DNA of 64,000 nt from an uncultured Alistipes sp. GTDB taxonomy: Bacteria; Bacteroidota; Bacteroidia; Bacteroidales; Rikenellaceae. The notes under the pieces were generated by a model that saw only the letters and a list, made by a program, of their open reading frames with translations, did not search any database and was not told the DNA's origin. A program made the translations under genes and the position numbers. Positions 43,901 through 52,346 of the stretch are shown in pieces. Where the stretch lies: positions 1 to 64,000 of the forward strand of contig CAJTIY010000003.1 of NCBI GenBank assembly GCA_910576555.1, given 5' to 3'. Numbering within the stretch: position 1 is the stretch's first letter; each line of letters opens with the position of its first letter.

Positions 43901-45510
43901 GCGACGCTACGCTCACGGGCGGCATCCGCGTGCGCGATCTGGCGACGACGGTCGACTTCACGCAGGTGACCTACACGCTGCCCGCCGCGTCGCTCGAGGT
44001 CGCGGGCAACCGCTTCCGCGCGCGCAACGCCACGATCTACGATCCGCAGGGCAACCGCGCCCGGCTGGACATCGACCTCGATCTGCAGCACCTCTCGAAC
44101 ATCGCCTACGACATCCGCGTGCGGCCCGAGGAGTTGCTCGTGCTCGACACCGATGCCGCCGACAACGACGCCTTCTACGGCCGGGTCTACGCCACGGGCT
44201 CGGTGCGCGTGGCGGGCGACAAGGGGCAGGTGACGATGGACATCGCCGCGGCTACCGACGAGGGCTCGTCGTTCTTCATGCCCCTGTCGGGCAAGTCGAA
44301 TATCTCCTATGCCGACTTCGTGACCTTCGTGGCGCCGAAAGAGGACGAGGAGGAGGATGTCGTGGCCCGCAAGCGGCGGTCGTTCGAACGACGCCGCACC
44401 CGCAGCGCCTCCGCAGGCAGCGACATGGACATCTCGCTGGCGCTCGACGTGCGCCCCAACGTCGAGGTCGAACTCACCGTTTCGGGCAATACGCTCAAGG
44501 CGCGGGGCGCGGGCCTGCTCAACCTGCAGATCGAGCCCAAGACGGGCCTCTTCGAGATGTACGGCGACTATGCGCTCTCCGACGGCAGCTTCCGGCTGTC
44601 GCTGATGAACCTCTACAACAAGAATTTCGTCATCGAGCCGGGCTCGACGATCCAGTGGACCGGTTCGCCGACCGACGCCCTGCTCGACATCGACGCCGTC
44701 TACAAGCTCAAGGCGTCGCTGCAGCCGCTGCTGCAGGGCACCTCCGACAAGCTGGCCTCCGACCGCTCGGTACCCGTCGAGTGCGTCATCCATCTGGGCG
44801 GCCGGCTGACCAATCCGTCGGTCACCTTCGACGTGCGGGTCCCCTCGTCTGACCCGGAGACGCAGACCGTGATCGCCAATGCCCTGTCGACGCCCGAGTC
44901 GGTCGACCAGCAGTTCGCGTCGCTGCTGGTCTTCAACAGCTTCATGGCCGAGAACATCGGTTCGAACGCCAATCTGGGCGCCTCGATGGGTGTCGGCACG
45001 GGCCTCGAGTTCCTCTCGGGCATGCTCAACAACTGGATCGGCGACTACGGCCTCGTGCTGCGCTACCGTCCCAAGTCGGAGACGGCCGGCGAGGAGGTCG
45101 ACTTCGGGCTCTCGAAGAGCCTCATCAACAACCGCCTGTTCGTCGAGTTGGAGGGCAACTACCTGATCGACAACAAGCAGGCGGTGAACAGCTCGATGTC
45201 CAACTTCATGGGCGAAGCCTATGTCACCTACCTGATCGACCGCTCGGGCGTGCTGAAGCTCAAGGCCTTCACGCAGACGATCGACCGTTTCGACGAGAAT
45301 CAGGGTCTGCAGGAGACCGGTATCGGCATCTATTTCAAGGAGGACTTCGACAATTTCCGCGATTTCCGCCGCCGCATGAAGGAGCGCTTCACCAACAAGA
45401 AGCGCCGGGCGCGGCGCGAAGCCCGCAAAACCGCCGCAGCGGAGGACGATGCTGCAGCGGATGCCGCAGCCGGGGCGCGAACGACGACGAACGAACGACA
45501 AACCGAATAA
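40951..45510 (+). CDS. tamB: TamB/DUF490 translocation and assembly module protein
   Basis: About 1,519 residues. One N-terminal membrane anchor (about 13-35, IVIVAAVLPLLLALLLGIPA) is followed by AsmA-like repeats (DTEVRIGRVEVGYFGKVRV). The long body is strand-rich, and the C-terminal about 400 residues form the DUF490/TamB domain (ITDAVYAYNDKR units, then LEFLSGMLNNWIGDYGLVL RYRPKSE). TamB proteins bridge inner and outer membranes and move lipids or help insert outer-membrane proteins. TamA, its usual partner, is not in the window. The start was placed after the promoter box; an upstream ATG in frame (40801) would lie within the tsaD gene. Length matches the family. Confidence 0.92.
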   Translation: MRKVIKILGKAIATIVIVAAVLPLLLALLLGIPAVQNAVVRKATRIVSEKLDTEVRIGRVEVGYFGKVRVRDLYVEDYQKDTLLYAGRVEAFVTGLGIFGGGVSLNRAEIAGAKLCLRETPEGVMNIKQLIDRLSDPDKPKKGAFRLAIRKASIRDMELCLERLQHRDPPYGIDFGHMHLYDLAARVDDLMLDGPALSMTVGALSARERSGFVLDHLSGRFYMNNGCLGFEEAHLVTERSNVTLPYVALVGGSWADYKDFISEVRIEAAVRNATLATDDVAYFAPKLRDRHLVLSGLDADASGEVDDLRVKLRSLRIGEGISLAGDLAATGLPDLDRARFDVRLTRLAASAEAVDDLLRDLGGRSLPEGVRSVLERAGAIGVTLRFEGSFDSFDAKAEATTDAGTIVADLQMRPRSGGLRSIRGGAVARNLKVGALLGRRTLVGDATVDARIDGVVGRGRTDAAVTGRIERFGFKGYVYDSLRFDGRLRNREFDGRIVVRDPNLRFDFAGLVDLNDSVPRYDFALALDRADLAALHINPRDSVSRLSARLVAKGSGRSLDDLNGRIRITDAVYAYNDKRIGPAELTLTGENSADSKFVELRSDFADATFRSKTSYRTVFDFLRRSAAQYLPSIAGRGSRAVRAGERIAVADDYSLLSVLVRDFNPVADAVAPGLQIAEGSSLKLLFNPANNRLSFNAHSEYVERRNMLATRLNVNASNRGDSLTLYASAEDLFAGMLHLPRLSLTGGARQGRIQLTTGFDDTTRRFSGLVALRAEIADERSATGRNIDLQILPSHITRGDKTWGILARRILYDTTRVVIDRFYVRNSEQSLLVDGVASRSRADSVTLTLRNFDLALLTQIADRIGYVIEGRTNGFAVMKSALRNGELTADIALDSLSVNGIGVPPLRLVSGWDFARSRAGVTVTERHTRDTVVRGFYDPAQVRYYARLTVDSLDMGLLDPVLSGVVSGTRGFASADLVLQGRRRDATLTGGIRVRDLATTVDFTQVTYTLPAASLEVAGNRFRARNATIYDPQGNRARLDIDLDLQHLSNIAYDIRVRPEELLVLDTDAADNDAFYGRVYATGSVRVAGDKGQVTMDIAAATDEGSSFFMPLSGKSNISYADFVTFVAPKEDEEEDVVARKRRSFERRRTRSASAGSDMDISLALDVRPNVEVELTVSGNTLKARGAGLLNLQIEPKTGLFEMYGDYALSDGSFRLSLMNLYNKNFVIEPGSTIQWTGSPTDALLDIDAVYKLKASLQPLLQGTSDKLASDRSVPVECVIHLGGRLTNPSVTFDVRVPSSDPETQTVIANALSTPESVDQQFASLLVFNSFMAENIGSNANLGASMGVGTGLEFLSGMLNNWIGDYGLVLRYRPKSETAGEEVDFGLSKSLINNRLFVELEGNYLIDNKQAVNSSMSNFMGEAYVTYLIDRSGVLKLKAFTQTIDRFDENQGLQETGIGIYFKEDFDNFRDFRRRMKERFTNKKRRARREARKTAAAEDDAAADAAAGARTTTNERQTE

Positions 45511-45528
45511 AACACACACTTAAACGTT

Positions 45529-46203
45529 ATGATGACATTTTTGCAGGCCGCCGAGGCGGTGGCCGTAAGTGAGGAGACCCGAATGGGATTGTGGACGCTG
45601 TTCGTCAAGGGCGGCTGGCTGATGTGGCCCCTGCTGGCGCTGGGCGGCGTGACGATCTTCATCTTCGTGGAGCGCTACATGGCCATCCGCAAGGCCTCGG
45701 TGCTCGACATCAACTTCATGAACCGCATCCGCGACTACATCTCCGACGGCAAGATCGCCACGGCGGTGAATCTCTGCCGCAAGACCGATACGCCCATCGC
45801 CCGCATGATCGAGAAGGGCATCGAGCGCATCGGACGTCCGATGAACGACGTGCAGACGGCCATCGAGAACGTCGCCAACCTCGAGGTCTCGAAGCTCGAG
45901 AACGGACTTCCGTTCCTCGCGACGATCGCCGGCGGCGCCCCGATGATCGGTTTCCTCGGCACGGTGCTCGGCATGGTGCAGACCTTCATGGACATGTCGG
46001 CGGCGGGCGGCACGGTCGACCTCGCGCTGCTGTCGAGCGGCATGTACGTGGCGATGGTCACCACGGTGATGGGGCTCGTCGTCGGCATCCCGGCCTACTT
46101 CGGCTACAACTACCTCGTGGCACGCATCGAGAAGCTGGTGTTCCGCATGGAGGCCAACTCGATCGCCTTCATGGATATTCTGAATCAACCCGTTCAAAAA
46201 TAG
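45529..46203 (+). CDS. exbB: ExbB/TolQ-like proton channel subunit
   Basis: A 224-residue inner-membrane protein with three membrane segments (about 24-46, 130-155 and 175-195). PFLATIAGGAPMIGFLGTVLGMV is the conserved MotA/TolQ/ExbB core that lines the proton path. It starts 18 bases after tamB and is followed 6 bases later by exbD, then by a TonB-like gene. The set should convert proton-motive force into work at TonB-dependent receptors. Confidence 0.93.
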   Translation: MMTFLQAAEAVAVSEETRMGLWTLFVKGGWLMWPLLALGGVTIFIFVERYMAIRKASVLDINFMNRIRDYISDGKIATAVNLCRKTDTPIARMIEKGIERIGRPMNDVQTAIENVANLEVSKLENGLPFLATIAGGAPMIGFLGTVLGMVQTFMDMSAAGGTVDLALLSSGMYVAMVTTVMGLVVGIPAYFGYNYLVARIEKLVFRMEANSIAFMDILNQPVQK

Positions 46204-46209
46204 CGCGCT

Positions 46210-46617
46210 ATGGCAATCAAACACGGTTCGAAGGTCGAAAAGAGCTTCTCGGCCTCGTCGATGACCGACCTGATGTTCCTGCTGCTGCTGTTCCTGCTGA
46301 TCGCCACCACGCTGATCAATCCCAATGCCGTGAAGCTGATCCTGCCCAAGAGCAGCAACCAGCTCAAGGACAAGGCGGTGACCACGGTTTCGATTCAGGA
46401 TGCGGGTCATGGCAAATACCGCTACTACGTCGAACTGGAGGAGGTCGGTTCGCTCGAAGGGGTCGAGCGGGCGCTGCAGGCGCGTCTGGGCGACCGTAAG
46501 GAGCCGCCCGTGTCGCTGCATGCCGACAAGACCGTGGCGTGGGACGAGATCATCAAGGTGATGAACGTCGCCCGCGACAACGGCTATAAACTCATCGCCG
46601 CGACCTCGCCCGAATAG
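46210..46617 (+). CDS. exbD: ExbD/TolR-like proton channel subunit
   Basis: A 135-residue protein with one N-terminal membrane helix carrying the essential Asp (SSMTDLMFLLLLFLLIATTL) and a periplasmic alpha/beta domain (VSIQDAGHGKYRYYVELEEV, then PPVSLHADKTVAWDEII). It pairs with ExbB just upstream. TolR and ExbD are not separable by length here, but the TonB-like gene that follows favours ExbD. Confidence 0.92.
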   Translation: MAIKHGSKVEKSFSASSMTDLMFLLLLFLLIATTLINPNAVKLILPKSSNQLKDKAVTTVSIQDAGHGKYRYYVELEEVGSLEGVERALQARLGDRKEPPVSLHADKTVAWDEIIKVMNVARDNGYKLIAATSPE

Positions 46618-46643
46618 GGCGGAGCGCCTTACGAATCGATCCG

Positions 46644-47327
46644 ATGTATTATTACGATCCAAACGACAAGTCGCCCCGCCGCTGGGCGGTGTGTGCGGCG
46701 GTGCTCTATGCGCTGACGCTCGGAGGTGCGTTCGCGTTCGTGTCGTTCGATTTCCGGCAGCCCGAGCGCCTCGATTCGATGATCGAGATCGAGTTCGTCG
46801 AGCCGAAGCCCGAGCCGCCGCAGCCCCCCGCCAAGCCGGCCCCGGAGCCGCGCGTGCATGATGCCGCGGCCCCCGAGGAGCGTACGGCGCAGACGACGGG
46901 CAAGGACGATGCGACGCAGACGGTCAACCAGAAGGCGCTCTTCAAGATGAACAAGAGCGGCGTCGACGAACCCGAGAATGCCGGTAATCCCCATGCTCCC
47001 GAAGGCGAGGACAAGGCGCGGGGCGCGGGGCCGGGGCTCAATCCCGACGGGCTGGATCAGCTCGACAAGGGCCTGCAGGGCCGCGGTCTGGCGGGCAACC
47101 TGCCCAAACCCGCCTATCCGGGTTCGAAGAGCGGCAAGGTGATCGTGCGCGTGACCGTGGGACCGAAGGGCGACGTCACGAGCGCCGCCTACGAACCCAA
47201 AGGCTCGACGGTGAACGACGCCGAACTGGTCGCCGCGGCGATCGCCGCGGCGCGGAAGGCCCGGTTCACGGAGAGCAGCGCTCCGGTGCAGGGGGGAACG
47301 ATCACCTACGTCTTCCGATTGAATTGA
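46644..47327 (+). CDS. TonB-like energy transducer
   Basis: A 227-residue protein. One membrane anchor (about 13-33, WAVCAAVLYALTLGGAFAFV) is followed by a Pro-rich spacer (FVEPKPEPPQPPAKPAPEPR). The C terminus is a TonB domain (GKVIVRVTVGPKGDVTSAAY ending TITYVFRLN). It lies 26 bases after exbD. With ExbBD it should energise outer-membrane import of nutrients such as glycans, iron or vitamins. Confidence 0.88.
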   Translation: MYYYDPNDKSPRRWAVCAAVLYALTLGGAFAFVSFDFRQPERLDSMIEIEFVEPKPEPPQPPAKPAPEPRVHDAAAPEERTAQTTGKDDATQTVNQKALFKMNKSGVDEPENAGNPHAPEGEDKARGAGPGLNPDGLDQLDKGLQGRGLAGNLPKPAYPGSKSGKVIVRVTVGPKGDVTSAAYEPKGSTVNDAELVAAAIAAARKARFTESSAPVQGGTITYVFRLN

Positions 47328-47332
47328 AAACC

Positions 47333-47788
47333 ATGCAGCTGAAACGATTGATCCTCATACTGGCGTGCGGCGCTCTGGCGACGTTCGCCGCCGCAGCGGC
47401 GCCGCGTTCCGGTCGCGCTGCGGCACGGAGCCGGGCCTGCGTCGCGCAGGAGCCGGCGGCGGGCGCCCTGATGGTGCTCGACCATACGACCTACGACTTC
47501 GGCACGGTGCCCCGCAAGGGCGGCGATCTGGTGCACGAATTCGCCTTTACGAACGAAGGCACGGTGCCGCTGGTGGTCGTCCGCGTGGTCACCTCCTGTT
47601 CGTGCCTCAAGGCGGTGCACCCGAAGCGTCCGGTGGCCCCCGGGCAGTCGGGAACGATCCGCATCGTCTACGAGCCCCACAAGAGCGAGGCGGGAGCCTT
47701 CAGCAAGGTGGTGCAGATCTTCTCCAACTCGGCCGCGGGCCGCGAACTGGTCACCGTGCAGGGCAATTCGGTCGACGCGGCGAAATAG
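47333..47788 (+). CDS. secreted DUF1573 protein
   Basis: About 151 residues with a signal peptide (LILILACGALATFAAAAA) and a DUF1573 immunoglobulin-like domain (HTTYDFGTVPRKGGDLVHEF, VVTSCSCLKAV, GTIRIVYEPHKSEAGAFSKV). DUF1573 proteins are common periplasmic or surface proteins in Bacteroidota, without a settled function. An upstream in-frame TTG overlaps the TonB stop codon; the ATG at 47333 is preferred. It ends the tamB-exbBD-tonB run. Confidence 0.82.
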   Translation: MQLKRLILILACGALATFAAAAAPRSGRAAARSRACVAQEPAAGALMVLDHTTYDFGTVPRKGGDLVHEFAFTNEGTVPLVVVRVVTSCSCLKAVHPKRPVAPGQSGTIRIVYEPHKSEAGAFSKVVQIFSNSAAGRELVTVQGNSVDAAK

Positions 47789-47912
47789 CGCTTCCGGCCG
47801 GTTTTTTCGCTTCTGCCGCGAAGCCCCGGAGCTCGGCCGGCGGGACGCACCCCGCTCCGATGCCCCCGGCGGAATCCGCGGAGGAGCGACACAGATAAAC
47901 GCAAACCGAATT

Positions 47913-49214
47913 ATGGCGACTCTTTTTACTCGTGCGACGGTGCTGCCCATGACGGGGGCGCTGCCGCAGACCTTCACCGGCGCCGTGGGCGTCGCGGGCA
48001 ACCGCATCGCGCTCGTCACGGACGACGAAGCGGCCGTCGCGGCGTTCCGCGCGGCGCATCCCGACGTGCGGGAGATCGACTGCTCGGGGCGGCTCGTGAT
48101 GCCGGGCCTCGTCGACACGCATTGCCATGCGGCGATGACGCTCCAGCGCAGCTATGCCGACGACATCGCGCTGATGGAGTGGCTCAACGACTATATCTGG
48201 CCCTTCGAGGCGCGCCAGACGGCCGACGATGCGGTGCTCGGCATGACGCTCGGCATCGTCGAGATGCTGCTCGGAGGTGTCACGTCGTTCGTCGACATGT
48301 ACTACTTCGAGAACCGGTGCGTCGAGACGGTCGACCGGCTGGGCATCCGTGCGATGCTGGGCTGCAACTACTTCGATACGAATGTTGATGCGGTGCTGCC
48401 CGAAGTGGAGGATGCCGTGCGGCGGGCCGAGGGGCGCGACCGCATCCGCATCGCCGTGGCGCCGCATGCGCCCTATACGGTGTCGCCCGAAAATCTGCTG
48501 CGCGGCCGGGCGCTGTGCGAACGCTACGGCCTCTGCCTGACGACGCACATCGCCGAGACGCAGGACGAGGTGCGCATCGTGCGCGAGCGTTACGGCTGCA
48601 CGCCCGTCGAGCACCTCGACCGTCTGGGCCTGCTGACGGAGCGGACGATCGGTGCCCACTGCATCCATCTGACCGACGTCGACATCGAAACGTTGGCGGG
48701 TCGCGGCGTCATCGTGGCCCACAATCCCCAGAGCAACATGAAGATCGCCAGCGGCGTGGCGCCCGTCGAGCGGCTGCGGGCGGCCGGAGCGACGGTGACG
48801 GTGGCCACGGACGGTCCCTGCTCGAACAACGACCTCGACATGTGGGAGGAGCTGCGCACGGCCTCGTTTCTCCAGAAGTCGGCGACGGGCGATCCGCTGG
48901 CCCTGCCGGCCTACGAGGCGCTGAAGCTGGCTACGGCCAACGGCGCCCGGGCGATGGGACGGGCCGAGGGCGAACTGGGCGTGCTGCGCGATGGGGCGCT
49001 CGCCGACCTGATCGTCGTCGACCTGCAGAAGCCCCATCTGCAGCCGATCCACGACGTGGTGGCGACGCTGGCCTACTGCGGCAAGGCGTCGGATGTCGAC
49101 ACGGTGATGGTCGACGGCCGCATACTGGTCGAGAACCGGCGGATCGCGGGTATCGATCTGCCGCGTCTTTATGCCGATGCCGCGGCCGCCGTGGCCCGGA
49201 TCAAGGGGTGCTGA
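47913..49214 (+). CDS. amidohydrolase (MtaD/SAH deaminase-like)
   Basis: A 433-residue cytoplasmic metal-dependent hydrolase. Metal ligands are the HTHCH-type motif DTHCHAAM, LTTHIAETQDE (His and Glu), IGAHCIHL (His) and VATDGPCSNNDLDMWEE (Asp). This fits the ATZ/TRZ, 5-methylthioadenosine and S-adenosylhomocysteine deaminase subfamily, which deaminates purine-like rings in SAM recycling. It follows DUF1573 after 124 bases that contain no recognised promoter, so it may be separately transcribed. The substrate is an inference from subfamily. Confidence 0.88.
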   Translation: MATLFTRATVLPMTGALPQTFTGAVGVAGNRIALVTDDEAAVAAFRAAHPDVREIDCSGRLVMPGLVDTHCHAAMTLQRSYADDIALMEWLNDYIWPFEARQTADDAVLGMTLGIVEMLLGGVTSFVDMYYFENRCVETVDRLGIRAMLGCNYFDTNVDAVLPEVEDAVRRAEGRDRIRIAVAPHAPYTVSPENLLRGRALCERYGLCLTTHIAETQDEVRIVRERYGCTPVEHLDRLGLLTERTIGAHCIHLTDVDIETLAGRGVIVAHNPQSNMKIASGVAPVERLRAAGATVTVATDGPCSNNDLDMWEELRTASFLQKSATGDPLALPAYEALKLATANGARAMGRAEGELGVLRDGALADLIVVDLQKPHLQPIHDVVATLAYCGKASDVDTVMVDGRILVENRRIAGIDLPRLYADAAAAVARIKGC

Positions 49215-49272
49215 CCGAGCGCCTTTCCCGGTGACGCGGTCCGGGTTGCCTTCAAGGACGCGTATCCTACAC

Positions 49273-49318
49273 GACACCCCCGTTCGCTACTGCGGTAGCG
49301 AACGGGGGTGTCGGTTTT
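49273..49318 (+). terminator. terminator of the amidohydrolase gene
   Basis: A 17-bp stem GACACCCCCGTTCGCTA/TAGCGAACGGGGGTGTC with a 6-base loop (49273-49312), followed by GGTTTT. Confidence 0.88.
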
Positions 49319-49344
49319 CTCCGGACCGATCGTCCGGTATGCGA

Positions 49345-49389
49345 TTCGCCCCGGAGCGGTCGCTGCAAACAGGACCGCTCCGGGGCGAA
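49345..49389 (-). terminator. hairpin after the POT transporter gene
   Basis: A 17-bp stem TTCGCCCCGGAGCGGTC/GACCGCTCCGGGGCGAA with an 11-base loop, 18 bases past the transporter stop codon. No T run follows on the minus strand, so it may work with a factor or only stabilise the mRNA. Confidence 0.65.
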
Positions 49390-49407
49390 CGGGGATTCGG
49401 CGGAGGG

Positions 49408-50985
49408 CTATTCGGTCACCCGCTCCAGCCACTTGACCATCGAGAGCATGACGACCATCGAGATCGTGCAGGCCACGACGAAGACGCCCCACGTCATCCA
49501 GATGGGGATCGACTCGTAGAGGATCGCACCGATCACCAGCAGCTGGTTGCCGATGGCCGTGGCGCCGAGCCAGCCGCCCTGCATGATGCCTTGATACTGC
49601 GGGGGCGCCACCTTCGAGACGAAGGAGATGCCCAGCGGCGAGATGCAGAGTTCGGCGACGGTCAGGATCACGTAGGTGCCGATGAGCAGGAAGGGGGTCA
49701 CGCGCAGCGAATCGGGGAACTCGCGCAGCACCTTGACGCTCTCCTCGCCCGTGGCGGGGTCTACGACCTTCTCGAAGAGCGTCGACCACATGGGCAGATC
49801 GGCGACGTAGGAGCCGACGGCCATCACGACGAAGCCCAGTGCGGCGATGCCCATGCCGATGGCGATCTTCTTGGGCGTGGAGGGCTCCATGCCGCGGGCG
49901 CGCAGCCAGCCGAAGACGCCCATCACCACGGGGGTCAGCAGCACGACGCACAGCGGGTTGATCGACTGGAAGATCTCGGCGCCCTTGATCTGCGTGAAGC
50001 CCAGATCGATGTTGATGCCGCTCAAGTCGGTGTACTCTTTGGCGAACATGGTCAGCGTCAGTCCGTTCTGGTGGAACGAGAACCAGAAGAAGATCACCAC
50101 GCCGAAGACGGCCAGCAGCGCGTAGAGACGCTGGCGCACCTCGCGGGCCTCCATCAGCACCTCGGCCTTCGCGGGGCGCTTCGCATCGGCGGTCTTGCTG
50201 CGGTCCATGCCGGGGAACTTGCGCTGGTTGGAGAGGTAGATCGCGAGCGAAACGAGCATCGCGCCGATCGCGCAGACGAACGCGTAGTGGAACCCGGTGG
50301 CGAAGACGTTGAGGTAGTCGTTGGCGAAGAGCGTCAGGTCGCTGTAGCCGAACTGCGCGGCGAACTCCTGAAAGCGCACGAGCGAGTCGCCCTCGAGGTT
50401 GCCGGAGAGCTGCGTGTGGCAGAAGGCGGGCATGTCGGCGTTATAGACGAAGCCCGAGTGCTGCACCCACCAGTTGCGGATGCCGACGGCCATGATCGGT
50501 GCGAAGATCGCCCCCACGTTGATGAACATGTAGAAGAGCGAGAAGCCGCTGTCGCGCATCTTGGCATACTGCTCGTTGTCGTACATCTGGCCGACGAGCG
50601 CTTGGAGGTTGCCCTTGAACAGACCGTTGCCGAGGGCGATGACGAACAGACCGATGCAGGTGATCGTCACGTAAAGCGGCAGATTGGGCGACGGGGTGGG
50701 GGTCGGCACCGCGATGACGGCGTAGCCGACGGTCATCAGCAGCAGACCCGCGAGGATCGTGCCCTTGAAATTCTTGGTCTTGTCGGCGATGATGCCGCCC
50801 ACGAACGAGAGGATGTAGATCGAGAAGTAGAAGACCGAGTAGATCCAGCCGGCCTTCGTGCCGTCGAAGCCGTACTTCGCCTGCAGGAACAGGACGAGGA
50901 TCGCCATCATGATGTAGAATCCGAACCGTTCTCCCATGTTGGCGAGGGCCGCCGCGATCAGTCCTTTGGGTTGGTTTTTGAACAT
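49408..50985 (-). CDS. POT/PTR2 family peptide transporter
   Basis: A 525-residue inner-membrane transporter of the proton-dependent oligopeptide family, with about 14 membrane segments. Family marks are SNMGERFGFYIM-like N terminus (here ANMGERFGFYIM), FGGxIADxTKN-like loop (VGGIIADKTKNFKG) and FALGNGLFKGNLQALVGQ-like segment. It should import di- and tripeptides. The proton-coupling ExxER motif reads NxxER here, missing the first Glu. A large cytoplasmic loop (about 255-285) is charged. The start was placed at MFKNQPKGL, with a promoter box 115 bases upstream. Confidence 0.9.
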   Translation of the reverse strand: MFKNQPKGLIAAALANMGERFGFYIMMAILVLFLQAKYGFDGTKAGWIYSVFYFSIYILSFVGGIIADKTKNFKGTILAGLLLMTVGYAVIAVPTPTPSPNLPLYVTITCIGLFVIALGNGLFKGNLQALVGQMYDNEQYAKMRDSGFSLFYMFINVGAIFAPIMAVGIRNWWVQHSGFVYNADMPAFCHTQLSGNLEGDSLVRFQEFAAQFGYSDLTLFANDYLNVFATGFHYAFVCAIGAMLVSLAIYLSNQRKFPGMDRSKTADAKRPAKAEVLMEAREVRQRLYALLAVFGVVIFFWFSFHQNGLTLTMFAKEYTDLSGINIDLGFTQIKGAEIFQSINPLCVVLLTPVVMGVFGWLRARGMEPSTPKKIAIGMGIAALGFVVMAVGSYVADLPMWSTLFEKVVDPATGEESVKVLREFPDSLRVTPFLLIGTYVILTVAELCISPLGISFVSKVAPPQYQGIMQGGWLGATAIGNQLLVIGAILYESIPIWMTWGVFVVACTISMVVMLSMVKWLERVTE

Positions 50986-51099
50986 AAGCGCTTGTTTGAG
51001 TGATGTGTTTTTCGCGTTCGTCGCTCCGGATACGAACAGGCCGGGTGCAAATGTACATCTTGCTTGCGGTTTACCGGCCGCGCGTATCTTCAGCGAAGC

Positions 51100-51107
51100 C
51101 AAAGATA
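51100..51107 (-). promoter_or_regulatory. promoter -7 box of the POT transporter gene
   Basis: Minus strand TATCTTTG in an AT-rich patch, giving a leader of about 110 bases. A consensus TTTG is not seen at -33. Confidence 0.5.
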
Positions 51108-51449
51108 GAAAAATTTTCGGAGCGTGCGCGTGCGAATCGGCTTTTCTGCGATAATTTTTTTCTTTCTCGGCGAAAATCCGTGCGTCGGGCGCGGGGTGGG
51201 GCGGATCGACGGGGCGGCGACGCGCGACGACGGGATGGCGCCGGGGAGCGGTCGGTGCGATGGGATGGCAATGGGGCGGAGCGGCTGCTGCGCTCGGTCG
51301 GGGACGTCGCAACGCTGCCCGTCGTCGGCCGGAGGCGGTGTTCGGTTGCGGGTGTTGTGTCGGCGGCGATGACGCAATGGTAGATACGCAGCCGGGCCGT
51401 CGCCCGTGCGGCAGCCCGGTGGCAGGATATGCGGTCGGAGGGGAGGGGT
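51108..51449. other. gene-free stretch between cdaA and the POT gene
   Basis: About 340 bases, mostly GC-rich. No supportable gene, RNA hairpin with T run, or promoter was seen other than the box listed separately. Confidence 0.45.
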
Positions 51450-52250
51450 CTACTCGGCGACCTCCTTTTTCGAGCGTTTGCGCGTGTTGATCGCGAGGTA
51501 GCGTTGGAGGGTTTGCTGCAGGGCCGGGGCATCGATGTTGCGGCGCAGGTGTCCGTCCTTCGCCACGGAGATGCCGCCCGTCTCCTCCGAGACGACGATG
51601 ATGATCGCATCGGAGATTTCGCTCAACCCGATCGCCGCGCGGTGGCGCGTGCCGTACGACTTGGGCACGTCGCTCTGCGTGACGGGCAGGATGCACTTGG
51701 CCGCAACGACCCGGTCGCCCTCGATCACGGCGGCGCCGTCGTGCAGCGGAGCGTTCTTGAAGAAGATGTTTTCGAGCAGCGGGGTGGAGACTTTGGCATC
51801 GACCGCGATGCCGCCTTCGGTGATCAGCCTCAAGTCGCTCTGCTGGCCGATGACGATCAGCGCGCCGGTCTTGGCGGCGGCCATTTCGCTGCAGGCCGTG
51901 ACGATCGGCGTCACGTTCGTCTGCACGATATCCTCGCCCGTCGAGAAGATGCGCGTGATGAAGTCGAACTGCTTCTGCCGCATGCCGATCACCTGAAGGA
52001 ACCGCCGCAATTCGGGCTGGAAGACGATGATCAGGGCGATGGCGCCGACCGAAATCAGCTGCCCGAGGATCGTCGAGAGGAGTTCCATGTTGAGCGTCCG
52101 CACGATGACCCACAGCAGGTAGACGGCGATGATGCCCGACAGGATGTAGGGCGCGTTGGTCCCTTTGGTCATGCGGTAGATCCAGTACATGATGGCGGCC
52201 ACCAGTACGATGTCGATCAGATCGACGAATGTGAACGGTATGAAACCCAT
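51450..52250 (-). CDS. cdaA: diadenylate cyclase CdaA
   Basis: A 266-residue membrane enzyme that joins two ATP into c-di-AMP. Three N-terminal membrane segments (about 7-26, 34-51 and 60-78) lead to the DAC domain with the catalytic DGA (171-173, APLHDGAAVI) and RHR (202-204, TRHRAAIG) motifs. The regulator CdaR and GlmM, its partners in Firmicutes, are not adjacent. c-di-AMP controls K+ balance and wall stress in other phyla. The start MGFIPFTFVD was chosen because longer frames run through 15-bp repeats and the promoter. Confidence 0.95.
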   Translation of the reverse strand: MGFIPFTFVDLIDIVLVAAIMYWIYRMTKGTNAPYILSGIIAVYLLWVIVRTLNMELLSTILGQLISVGAIALIIVFQPELRRFLQVIGMRQKQFDFITRIFSTGEDIVQTNVTPIVTACSEMAAAKTGALIVIGQQSDLRLITEGGIAVDAKVSTPLLENIFFKNAPLHDGAAVIEGDRVVAAKCILPVTQSDVPKSYGTRHRAAIGLSEISDAIIIVVSEETGGISVAKDGHLRRNIDAPALQQTLQRYLAINTRKRSKKEVAE

Positions 52251-52338
52251 AGCTCTTTGCGGCGTTTTCCGGCCGGACGGCGCGATGCCTGCATGCCGGG
52301 GCATCGGGCGGTGCGTCGGGACCGGAGTTTCTTCGGTG

Positions 52339-52346
52339 CAAATATA
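52339..52346 (-). promoter_or_regulatory. promoter -7 box of cdaA
   Basis: Minus strand TATATTTG, 89 bases upstream of cdaA, flanked by an A/T-rich run. The 15-bp repeats lie just upstream of it. Confidence 0.6.

Noticed and set aside
41026..45519. 1,497-codon minus-strand ORF antisense to tamB
   Set aside because: Shadow of tamB; no motif, signal peptide or promoter.
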